From: Sinotaia quadrata
Taxonomy: Eukaryota; Mollusca; Gastropoda; Architaenioglossa; Viviparidae
Length of the DNA: 64,000 nucleotides
NCBI GenBank assembly: GCA_028829895.1
Contig: CM054178.1
Coordinates: forward strand, 101,360,058-101,424,057
Direction of reading: 5' to 3'
Shown: one piece after another, positions 47,123 to 59,200 of the stretch
How positions within the stretch are numbered: the first letter of the stretch is position 1
Layout: the number at the start of each line of letters is the position of its first letter
Notes under the pieces: model-generated
What the model was told of the DNA's origin: nothing
Database searches by the model: none
What the model saw: only the letters and a program-made list of their open reading frames with translations
Translations under genes and position numbers: made by a program

Positions 47123-47930
47123 TATGTCAGTCATAACAGTGCCCTCTAATATGTATTTCAAAAGCCATGAGACCAATTTCCTATTCATGAAATAATTCAA
47201 TCAAGCAAAGAAATATTTATGTTTATACTTTTCATTATTAGTGTGCTTTTGAGTTTAAAAAAGCTTTTGGTCTGTTTTAAAATTTTGCTCAGGAAATTTG
47301 ATCTCTTGATGCATTTGTAACTTATAACTTTCATTTTCTTTACTCTTGCTGTTATTGATTATTATTTCATGTGTCTAATGCAAGATGCACTTAAATTCAT
47401 GGTAGTAGGGTCTCCAGTAGAGCTTTTATTTACAAGACTGGGAAAAAAGCATTACTTAGAACAGTGTTTTCTTACAAAAGTTTGAAGACACTGGAGAAAA
47501 AACAAACAAGAAACCTGTTATTTTGAATTATGTTTGATGGTTTCATGTTATCCAAATGCAGCTTTTGGGGATGTCAGGGTTGAACACACAAATCAAACAC
47601 AACATTGAGCTGAGGAAATGTCTGTATCTTGAACATTAGTTTTATTAATTAACAGCACATTCAATGCTGAAATGACTGTTGATTTGTCATGTCACAACAT
47701 TTAATCGAGGAGCTCTTGAAACAAGTTTACCCAAGGGCTAAGTGATGCTCAGACCAAGAGGTCTTTGATGTGAAAACTTCATAAATCTTAAACTTGGATT
47801 ATATTAATGTTAATCACTTTTTGTCATCTGTTCTTGAAAATATTTTATATATTTTTTTTTAGATTACTTTTAATCTTACAGCTATAACTTGTACATTTCA
47901 TTCAAAATAAAATATTACTGCATTAAAGAT
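47123..47930 (+). other. ARMC1: ARMC1 3' UTR
   Basis: AT-rich, non-coding. The first convincing polyadenylation signal is AATAAA at 47906-47911, giving a 3' UTR of about 0.8 kb. Confidence 0.6.
47906..47911 (+). terminator. Candidate ARMC1 polyadenylation signal AATAAA
   Basis: Canonical hexamer in the ARMC1 3' flank, 784 bp after the stop codon. Confidence 0.5.
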
Positions 47931-49539
47931 GAGTAAGTGATAATTCATATTTGATTAGCTCTCGATAACTCATGTGGGAGACTGCTGGTGACTTCTCATA
48001 TTATAAAGGATTAATAAGTGTGTATGTTTGAATGTGAACATATGTTTTTTCCTATGACTTTTTCATTGCTTTTATCAAAACAGCATTGATAATTCTGCAA
48101 AATATTCTATTGGCTCTGCAATGAAGGGGTTAGTTTGCAAAACTTCTCAAATTTATTTATTTTTTTGTTTTGTTTTGTTTTTTAAATGGAAAAAAATCAT
48201 ACAATCATGGTACAATTTTATGATATGAAGATATTTTAATGCATTTGTGTGTGTGTGCATGCCTGTACTTGAGTATTAGTTTAAGATTTTGTGTCCATAT
48301 ATATATATATATAAGCAATCATTGATAAGTGAATGTTTGATCAAAATATTTGAAGAACAAATTTTCTAACAAAATTGGCAGTAAGAGAGATACCTTTACA
48401 GTACAAGAACACCCAAAATTTTAACAATATTTAAAATTTGCTTTCATAATACACAATGTATGAAAATAAGAAAGTTTAACTATACAAAAATAAAATTTAC
48501 ATTAACAAACCTGAAACAATAGAGAAGATACTAACTATAATGCTACAGTTTAAATTATTGATGTTGGAATGCATTCTTCTAATGTTCTGCTTCTGTTTTG
48601 TGAAGTAAATTTTAATAGCACATACATGCTTTTACATGTATGCATACCTTCAGTATATTTGATTCTTGCCTTTATCATTTATAGCTGTTGCATGTATTAA
48701 TGCAAATTCATTTTTATGAATGCATTTGTGTCTCTTATCAGTCATGGTTGTGAGTAAAAAAAGAAAAGAGTAGTTTGGTCATAAGACTTTACATGATAAA
48801 CATACTTGGGCAGTGGGCAACATTTGTAAACAGTTAATGCCATTATTAAAAAGAGTAAGACTGATGTATGTGAGAAACATACAATGGATGATAACCAATA
48901 TTTGTAAATGGTTATATTTTTTGTTTTCTTGAAAAGATTGATCCTGGACATTGATTCATCTCAGCAGTTTTACTCCCTTATCCATGGGTAATCTTAGTGT
49001 GACACTGAATATCCAAAGTATATTTTGTGAAGAAAACAATTTTTATAAAGTTACCACCCATTCAAAAAAGGTAGGGAAAGATTTTTTGTCAGTTTTCTTC
49101 ACAAGAGAGTTATAATTGATATTTTGTGTATAAACATAAGTACTTTTTTTTTTTTTTTCAAGCTATAAAAAAAAATTTTTAGTAAGAGAATGATTTATCA
49201 ACAATTATAGCACTTCCTACATTTTTTTAATGCATTTTTAGCATTGTATTTGATATGACAAACATGGTCAATGTTAATTTCATTAAAGTATGTAATTATT
49301 TGAAAGGATATACAGTTTGATCAAACCAAATCCATTTGTTTTTAACTAAATAAAATAAAATTGCAGAAAAATAAATGTGTAGATCTGGTTTTCTGATGGT
49401 ATCGTGTTTTTTTAAAGACAGTATTTTTTTAATCTGTACTGAATTTATGTCAAATTTTATCATGCTCAAAAGGAAAAGAAAACCAGTAATCATATCATTA
49501 ATTATAAAATAAAAATGATTTAATTTCAAACTGTATCTT
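47931..49539. other. Intergenic gap between convergent genes, AT-rich
   Basis: No exon or RNA gene recognised; contains short GT (48248) and TA (48298) runs and several poly-T tracts. Confidence 0.45.
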
Positions 49540-50152
49540 CTTGATGTTTTTTTACAAATGCACAGTTTATATTTTTATTATCTTTCAGAAGTACTAAATG
49601 ATACAACTAATAAAATATATCTATTCAAACTCTTTTCACTAATACGTACTATACTAATCACTTTTCACAGCTACTATTACTGAATACTGTATAAATTGTA
49701 AATCTTAAAATTGCACTGTCTTAGTAAAATGTTTATCTGGATTTGCTATGGTATTCTTAACAAAATTTATAATTGAAGTTTTGGATAAGATATTTTTCTC
49801 CTGATCATCTGAATACATAGGCAATACGTGTTTTGATGACAAAGTTTGTGACATATTCAGTAGAGGATAAAAAGCAGCTTTAGTGTGATCCTTCCAAAAA
49901 AACATGCAAAATCTAGGGTACACTCTCCAGCGTTCTGAAACAAAGAACATATATGATGTAAATTTTACATTACTAATACAGGGCAATGCAAATTCCAACT
50001 TTCTATCCATACTGTCAGGTTCTACAAGTAGTGAAAGGTCTCTTTTAAAAAATAAAATGGTACAGTATAAGAGAAACACACCTGCACTCACGCACACACA
50101 AATATTGCATTTCAAATATATATAATATCCAAAAGATTCTGGCCATGACAGG
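49540..50152 (-). other. 3' UTR of the thioredoxin-fold gene
   Basis: Follows the TAA. A TTTATT (AATAAA on the minus strand) at 49574-49579 is a candidate polyadenylation signal. The segment 49966-50037 recurs at 55214-55282 inside an intron of the same gene. Confidence 0.5.
49574..49579 (-). terminator. Candidate polyadenylation signal AATAAA (minus strand)
   Basis: Canonical hexamer about 0.57 kb downstream of the stop codon. Confidence 0.4.
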
Positions 50153-50253
50153 TTATAGAAATGTCCAAAATTTAGAAGCTGCCATAAGATATTGAGGGAA
50201 ATCAAGCAAATGATTTGTCCAAGACTGACAATGCCGAGTAGAATCAGCACCAT
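50153..50253 (-). CDS. Thioredoxin-fold gene terminal exon
   Basis: Acceptor TTTTTAG, stop TAA at 50153-50155. In the spliced phase it reads GADSTRHCQSWTNHLLDFPQ and ends KFWTFL. A longer frame starting with ATG at 50253 is open on the same strand but is out of phase with the upstream exons, so it is not chosen. No KDEL-type retention signal. Confidence 0.72.
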
Positions 50254-53200
50254 CTAAAAAGGAGAATGTTCTGAACAACAGAGTTTTCACAAAATAAATT
50301 TTATCTGTAATAAGTCATTCGGGTTCATTTTATGTACATTTATCACATTTTGCAAAAAAACTATACAAACATTTATTTTCTATCAGTTTTCATAATATAC
50401 TTTAATAATGTCAAGAAATCGAAAGGGGATAAAAATTTCAAAATAAACCAATTACTGTTTAAAAAATATTGATTTACACATTTTTTTGTGTTTGATAATT
50501 TTTTATTTTAAATAAAATAGTCCTAAGTCTTATCTATTCTGAAAATGTGTTTTACCAAAGCCAAGTTTGCTGTATCCAAATGGAACAAAGTTGTCTGCCC
50601 ATGTGAGATATTGCTTCACATTCAATGTAGCCACAATCACCACCTTGTATAATGTGTGTGCCACTTGATCCAAAATCTAAACAGTGAAAATTTAATATGC
50701 TTAATGATATTTTATACAATCAGAAACAGTTACTATAAAATTTTGAGTACAGCACATTCCCATGTATAATTCAATTCAAATCCTGACCTTTTTACTTTTA
50801 TGATTGAAAAATCAAATAATCTCTACATATAATGCACATCCTGACTTTTTGGGTTTTACCATGATTGAAAAATCAATAATTCTATATATAATGCACACCC
50901 TGAGTTCGTTCATTGGCTACTTTACTAGTTAAACATCACATCATACTGGCATTGATAACACAATGACAAACAAAAGATATTTTTTTAAAAAGTATTGTAC
51001 TCTAACTAGATTTTATAGTATGATGTCTTTCGTATGATTAAGCAAATAGTTCTATAGACTTTAAAGTCTAAAAATCAAAGTTACATTCTTAAATGGCACA
51101 ACAAATACAGTAATAAGTGTTTCTCATCTATAAAATTTTATTTGATTCATGCAACAATTCATGATTCATGAAAAATATAATTATATTCTTGGTATGTTTA
51201 CAAAACAGCAACATAAAAAATGTAAATATATTCTGGATAAAAATTTATATGTTCACAAAACAGCAACATAAAATATGTAATTATATTGATAAGGGATAGG
51301 TTCATACAACAACTGAATAAAAAATGTCATTCTTGATAACTGATATATTCATACAACAGCTGTCAGTCGAAAGTAAAACTTCGCCCGGCATCACATCAAT
51401 AAATATTTTAAAAATTAAATAACAAAAAGGAACAAACCTAGATACACAAGGGATATAGAAAGCCTAGTACAAAAAACACATTTAAAGTATTTAACCAAGC
51501 CACTCCAAGATGCTAACAGGATGTTTGCTAGAATTACAAGACCTAACAGGATGGACCACCCAGAGCTGGACTGTTAGATTTGATGTATCTCTCTCTTTTA
51601 TGTATCTCCGTCCTGGAGGCCTGAACAGGGCCTGCAGTCCAAATGGCGGGAGAACCGCTATGCCATTCCCATCTGTCCACTGTGTCCCCCACTGGCTGTC
51701 CAAAACAACTGATAGCAAATAAACGAGGGATGGAATGGGAGGAAGTTACATGCTAGAGCACAGGAAACGGTTGAAGATCAAAGGGTCATTTGTAATTAAA
51801 ATGGTTAGTCTCAAGGAAACACATGGTAGAATGGAAAACCTTTTCTCTTCACTCTGCTTAGAACAACCCTTGCTCCTGCAGGAAGAGGCACGTCCCAGAA
51901 TTTTGGTCTGGTATTTCGGAAGAAAAGTATTGTTGAATTTAAAGTCCAGAGAGACTCCACTGAGTATAGTAGTCTAAGGAAGAATCTATTGTACTCCAAC
52001 CAGATTACCTTTGATTCTTGGGGTTTGAAGAACGTGGAAGGTATGTGTGACTGACTTTTAATCTTAGTTAAAACTTTGTGTAATAATATTAGAATGTTTG
52101 AGAGTAATTTATGTATTTTTAATTCATATCTTCCTTTCAGCTTAGTGTCAATGTGCTTAGGGAAATTAATAGCCATTGTCACTTGAATGCTTTCTATTGT
52201 AGTCAGCAGTTTCTTATACTGCATTATTAAATTGCAGAATCACCAGAACCAAGATCACTGAATCAACAGACTATCAGGTCACTCAGTGTACCTAAGACGG
52301 TCGACTGATTCTGTTGTGCATGCGAAGCAAAAGGGGCAGAGCTAGCTAGCGCTGGTCAAGCTAAGGGCTGCTGCTGTGAAGATTTGTATGTTGGATGCTG
52401 GCTCAGCGTTGTGCTGACTTTTGCTTGGGACTTTTAAGCTAAGTACTCGAACTCAGGGTATTGAAAACGAGTGCATATCTTGTAATTAAAATTGAGATTC
52501 AGTGCAGTGCAGAAAAGGAAAATAGGACAAGAAAAACTTATGTTAAAAATAACTTTCGTGTAGGGGAGGCTAATTAATTCCCTGATTTGGGTTAGAACCA
52601 ATCTACTTTGTAACCTGTCATTGTTCTTTCTCTTATTTTTACTTTCTTCGATTTTTTTATATAAATTTTCTTGTTAAATTTTCATTAGTGTTGTGTCAAT
52701 TTCATTATCATTTTCATCTAATATGATTTTATAAGTGTCATCGTCACATCTGTCTAACGTCTGTCCTGAGTCTGTCTTTGTCTTATCTGTCTGTCTGTCT
52801 TATCTGTGAGGAATCATTTCCCCTGGGGGCTCATACGAGTTACCGGAAGTGACGTCCTCAATTGTTGTCCCGTCATAGGTATCCGTATTTATGGAGGGTG
52901 CCATCAACAGCAATACGAATACATTTTTCATATGTTCACACACAGAAGCAAAATGAAAAATGCAACTATATTCTTGATAAGGGATATGTTTACACAAAAT
53001 CAACTTGAAAAATGTAATCATACTCTGATAAGGAGTATACACAATGCCAACTTGAAATATGTAATTATATTCTTGATAAAGGGTATGTTATACAACAAAA
53101 CCTTATAAAATATAATCATATTCTTGTTAAAAAGGTATGTACAAGCAGACTGATATTGGATGGGGAAAAAATAGATATGAAAATAAGAGAATTCAGATAA

Positions 53201-56200
53201 TGGGATAAAATACACCTGAGGAGTCTGAGCAGTAGAAAAACAGAAGGGAGTGAATTTTTTCTTTTTATTTGGCTTTCCAAAAGGAGAAACACTTTCTGTG
53301 TTTTGTTAACTTATGCTGGAAGGAAGTGAAGAAGCCCTTTTTATTGTACTACCCTTTTTGCAAACTCTTCTGCCACCACTCTCTATACAAAAGCCTCATC
53401 AGGTGAAAAATTATCCATGATTTTTATATAATCCTTTCACAACTCTTGTGCAATCGCTGTCTATACAAAAGCCTCATCAGGTGAAAAATTATCAATGATT
53501 TTTATATAATCCTTTCACAACTCTTGTGCAACCGCTGACCTTACAAAAACCTCATGAGGTAAAAAAAAAATTATCCATGATTTTTGTATAGTCCTTGAGG
53601 CAACTCCTGAGTTACCATTTCTGTACAAAATCTCAATAAGTTGAAAAAATTAGTATTAGAAAAAAATTCACTTTTTGTGAGGAGTACTTCCAACCTGGGT
53701 TGATTTCATGCTGGGGTTTTTGAGGGATGGGGGTAAATCAACTCTTCTCTTTTGTTATTATTCTTTTAAGTTATACTATGGCGTGTGCTGTTGGAATCTC
53801 TCTGGATCACATTGGTTCTGTTGGTCTTGAAGTATCTGTCTTCCAAGTTTTGTTTCTTCACTTTATATATATATATATCTCCCTACTGGGCCATTTCATG
53901 ATTTTTGCCTTTATATTCATATTAAAATCTTTGCTTTCAATTGGGTCTGGCAGTTGCTTCTATTTAAGATTAGCTTGAGGATAGTTTATTATTAGGTTGT
54001 TTAGTTGGCTTAAGCACTCATGCCAATGTTTTGTGGTGGGTTGAGGACCCCTGTTATCATTGCTGGTATGTCATTTTCTTTTAGTTAATCAGTTAATTCT
54101 CTTTGCATTGAGCTTATTAGTTTGCTGTCTTTTATCATGTACTCTAATGTGAGTCAGTCGCCACATTGGCATTTCATTATTTTTAATAATTATAATTAAT
54201 TTGTATTTTGGTTATTTCACTTCCTAGCCTGAGTTTAGTATAAAGAAAATTTCCCCAGGGTATAGAAAGAAAAAATATAAGGAAATACTGATAGACCACT
54301 AAAAACTGTCAATAGGTAACCGGGGGTTTTTAGATTATACTTGGTGAAGCCATCACGTTTTTAAGAGTATATTTTATTGTACAAAGTATTGAAGCCATCC
54401 TATAAAAGTATAATTATTTCATTTGTTAAAGAGAAATAAGCCCTCTCATAATTCTTTTCAGAAAATTTAAATATTATATATAATACATATAGGATTAACC
54501 CCTTCACTTCTATTGAATAAGTTTTGCCATTTAGATATTATGTACTATACAATACTAAATTATGTATGAAAATATGTTTAAAGAGCTTATTTTGATAAAA
54601 TATTGAAATATTCATTACCTGAAAAAAAACAGAACTGGTTGTGAGATTCTCTGGCTCTGCTAAAGCCAGTAGGACAGGTAATTCCTCACCTATCAAAGGG
54701 CTGCAATCAAACACAATTTCCATGTTGTAATTTGATTTATTTTTCCTAATTTGAATTTAGCATTTTTTAAATAATAAATTACATTGGGATAAAAATGTAT
54801 CTTTTCAGCTGATTTCAAATTATTTTTGTAAAATATTGCAGGTATAAGCAAAACTATAAAGAATAGCTAAAACAATTAAATATTTTGACATAAAGGCAAT
54901 GAAACTGTTCCTAGCATACACACAAAAAAACACAATGAAGCAGATAATGACACAAAGATAATGAAATATTGATGACACAAAACTGAAATATTCATAAGAC
55001 AATAAAATAGTCATGACACAAAGACAATGAAATAACCATGACACAAAGAATGAAACAGTCATGACACAAAGACAATGAAAGTCATGACACAAAGACAATG
55101 AAATAGTCATGACACAAAGACAATGAAATAATCATGACACAAAGAATGAAATAGTCATGACACAAAGACAATGAAATAGTCATGACATAAAGACAATAAA
55201 ACAGTATTGACTGTTACTAATAAAGGGTAGTGCAAATTCCTAACTTTTCTATCCATACTGTCAGGTTCAACAAGTAGTGAAATATAGAGACAATAATTCA
55301 AGACAAAGACTATGAACAGCTCATGACCAACCAAGACAATAAACAGTTCACTTCACAAAGATGAAACAATTCATGACAGAGACATTGAATGACTCAAGAC
55401 CAAGACAATAAAACAGTTCATAACACAGAGATGAAACAATTCACAATAGAGGCATTGAAATGGCTCATGACCAAGACAGTGAAACATGTCAGTTAAAAAA
55501 AAATTCTATGATTATTCTGATGCTTACTTGTTGCGACTGTGGAAATTTTCTGGAGTCACTTCTATAACTGGCAGACGTAAATGGTCACGGGTGAATGCTT
55601 CTAAAAACTTGGTACAATGATCGTGATTCTCCTCACATTTCTGCTTGGGCCTAAGATGATAGCTGAATACAACAAGAAAACTGCAGCTACTGACAAGAAT
55701 GAACTGAACTGTCCCTTATAGTTTCCTGAATAATGATATGATTACAGTTCACATACTTTACAGAGATTCTGTTTAGAAGCTATTTTACTGTTAGCTCCAA
55801 GCATCAGTGTATCTACTGAACTCTTTGAATTATTTAACACATCTCTCATGCTGCTGCATTTATTGAAAATAAGAAATGATTATAGACTTGGGATGGAATG
55901 TGTCACGGAAAAAGAAGGATAATCATGTGCAAAATTTATTTATATTTTCTTAAGATATTACCTCTTTTTGTTGGTCACAAAGTGCGATATGTGTGTATGA
56001 ATTAAAATGAATATGTGTTGTAGTATTCATTTGCTTTGTAATGATCAATTTAGTTAAGAATTACATGCAGTATTTACTTTGATTAGGAGGATGCGTCATT
56101 AGTCTGAGGATGCGCTCATGACGTAATTTTCTCTTACATGTTACAATCATGTTGAAATGTCAATGTGGACAGTTGGAGAAGAACAGAAGCGCCATGTTTT

Positions 56201-59200
56201 TATGAGATGGATATAAGTGTGTGTGGCTCCCAACTAGTGAGATAAAGTCCAACTATGTTTTTATTTCATACATTGAGCCATAGGCCTTTTATTATGTAAA
56301 ACAGTGAGATAAAGGTTTTTTCTTTAATGTTTGCTGTTCAGCTGGCTGAATGTCGTATATGGATATTTATTCCTGTCTTCATCACCTAACTATTTAACGG
56401 ATCAAAACCTATCGGCAGCAACCATCAGTGTCCAAACATGTCGGAACTGAGGGAGTTGGGCTGAGGAAGGATAGAACATTCAAGCATATATTCCATTTGG
56501 GTCTTCGCCCTTATAGGAGCAGTCCACTCATCAGTGCCCGGCTCATCATGTGATATATTTTCATATTTTCACTCACAAACATTTTTTAATGTTTGTATAT
56601 TGATGTCCATTGAGTTTCAGATTAGTAAGCAGGACAGTGCTCTTTAGAGGTGCATCCTCATAGGTAGGTAGAATATGAATAGTCTCTTATTTTATTATTC
56701 AGCTAAAGTTTTAAAACTATTGACATTTTGAGTTTTCACTCAGAACATTCATAAATATTTGTTGCTAAAATTTTATTAAGAATTAATACAATTGTATGGT
56801 GACATTCTGCAATCCTTACCGTCTTCATAACTAATGTCAAAATTTGTATTGGATTTTCTTCCCTGTAGTTGAGTCAGTAAAAATTTGCCTAGTATTTGAT
56901 GAATTTGTGTTGGGTTTTCACCCACATATTTGAGCATATATATATGTGTGGATGCTTCATGGATGAATGATTAACAGCCGTGCGAAAGTAAACCCAAACT
57001 GTTGAGAATAAATTTCTCGTTAACTCTTTTTCAAGAGTCCAGCTTTCTTTGGTTGGGAAAGTGCATCACGTGGTTGTTTGTCCATTTGTCCCACATTCAC
57101 ATTCACACCTGCACACTCACACTCACAACCGACCTTCACACTTTACCTCGCACTCAGAGTAAAATCATGGTATCTGTGCGAGAGTTGGTTTAATTTTACA
57201 TCTTGCCACTTGGTGTATCATTGGCCTCACTGCTGACCCCCCATCCAGGAGGGAAGGCTGTGACAGAATGCTTTCATGGGTAAATTATGTATACTTTTGA
57301 TTTGAGATGGAATGCTTTCTAGGTATAGAGTGAATTGTGTATACTTATGCGTTGGGTGGAACATACTTGGAATGAAGTGTTATCTAGGTATGAGGTGAAT
57401 TGTGTATACTTATGTGCTGGATGAAACAAGTGGACCACATCATTGGTTTCTGTATCCAAGGAATCTTGTAATGATTTCCCCAACTGCATGATTGGAACTG
57501 CCACACCATCCCGCCGCCTGAACAACACCTGATGTTTGTTATAAGAAAACTATTATTAGAAGAAATTGCTTTATATAGTAATAAAAATAAAATCTTGCAT
57601 CAAATAAGACAAAAGTCACAAGTTGCATGTCATCTCATTCTCTAAAATCAAAATTACCATCTAATATAAATTTTGCAAATTTACAACCTCAAATACAGGA
57701 ACTGGGAAAAGGATATTCAGGGAATGATTGAAAAGTATAATAGTTTTTATCAATTATCATCTTTGATTATTTATAAAACACAAAGTGAACATAAGATATA
57801 CAGAAGTAATCAGTAAAGTAGTGCAAACAAAACAGAAGACAAAACCTAATATAGTAAATCTCAATGGAACCCTAACCAACTGCACTCTTGCTCTAATGTA
57901 ATATAGTAAATCATCTTATTATAATTCACTGCTTTGTTTAGTAGCATATTTTCACTATTATTTGGCAATGTGTGGTTTTCAGATAATTAGTTTGAGAAGT
58001 AACTACATGTAGTTTGAAGTAATCTTCCTAAGTTGTAAATATTTATTCTAATTGTATTCATATCCATTAATTATACTTTTGCATGATAGCATATATTAAC
58101 ATTGCTTGTTCTCTGTCAGCTCTTGCTCTAAAAGCATATTTGATCTAACAGCACACCTCAATACCAAATTGCCCCAGATAACCAAGAGTTTACAATAAAA
58201 ATAAATTTTTAAATATATATTATGTTCATAATGCAAGGCAGCAATCTGGAGAGTCAAAGTCTGATTGAAGAAAAACAAGAGTATTTGAAAAATAAAATAA
58301 AATACACTGTTACAGTCAGACAAATTCTGTGTCGCGACCTCTTAACCCAATTGCGGTTTTTCAAAAATCAAATTTTGAAAAGGACCTTTGTTAAAGCTTT
58401 CCCGTGTTGCACCAGTATCGAGAAGCTTCTAGCAAGGAGGTCAGATTTGTTGCATAACCTTAGGCTATTGTCCGGCACCTTCGAAACCAACAACATACCA
58501 CCTGAGCAGTCACGTGAGCGTTCAATGCAGTTTAATAAATACGATAACGCGCGTGAAATCAGTACTCGCTTTCCAGAATCGGCCGACGCAACAAGCCAGC
58601 TGAATTAGCTCCGTCCCGCCGCATATCGAGTCGTGAGAGAAAGAACTCGTGCTTGAGCAGTAAATCTACTTTTAAGAGGTAACACGTCTACTTCTTACAT
58701 ATTATTGCATTTGTTGATTGTATTTTGTAATTGAATTGATGTATGTATTTGGTGCAGCTTATCGCTATCTTAGCCAAAGCACCTGTTTCGCTATAAAAGG
58801 ACAAATCTAAAGTTATTGTATATAAATTATTGTAACTCTTTCTTATCTTTAATTTATATAAATCTTAAATTCCCTAGTGCCGCCAGAATGTCTGTGCACG
58901 TTGTGAATTTTTCTTTGTAATTCAAATTGTTCTTGCGTATAATTTTTCATGTAAAATTGTAAAGCATTCATGCTTCATTTTGAATTAATCCTTTGTGTGA
59001 ATTCCAATTTTAATGCTGTAAATATTTGGGAATTTGTACGTTCGTGTAATGTTACATGTAACACGCATGTGAACCACAATGTATATTTAAATATAACCAT
59101 ATTTGAATTGTAAACGACACGACAGTCAAAGATTCTAAATTCAGAACCTTTAAACAAAGAGACACGTGCTTGGGTTTTGCGAATATAGACGCAAATAGTT

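Noticed and set aside
49705..50253. 182-codon minus-strand frame starting MVLILLGIVSLGQ, looking like a membrane protein
   Set aside because: It starts exactly at a splice acceptor, but the upstream exon ends one base into a codon, so the spliced product reads a different frame and stops at 50153. The hydrophobic frame lies mostly in the 3' UTR.
52828..52846. TGGGGGCTCATACGAG resembling a tRNA-Pro primer-binding site
   Set aside because: Only the first nine bases fit, and the site lies inside the 51361-52906 insertion about 60 bp from its end, not directly after an LTR.
58222..58608. 128-codon plus-strand frame
   Set aside because: It crosses the left boundary of the family 2 LTR and has no counterpart in the other copy.
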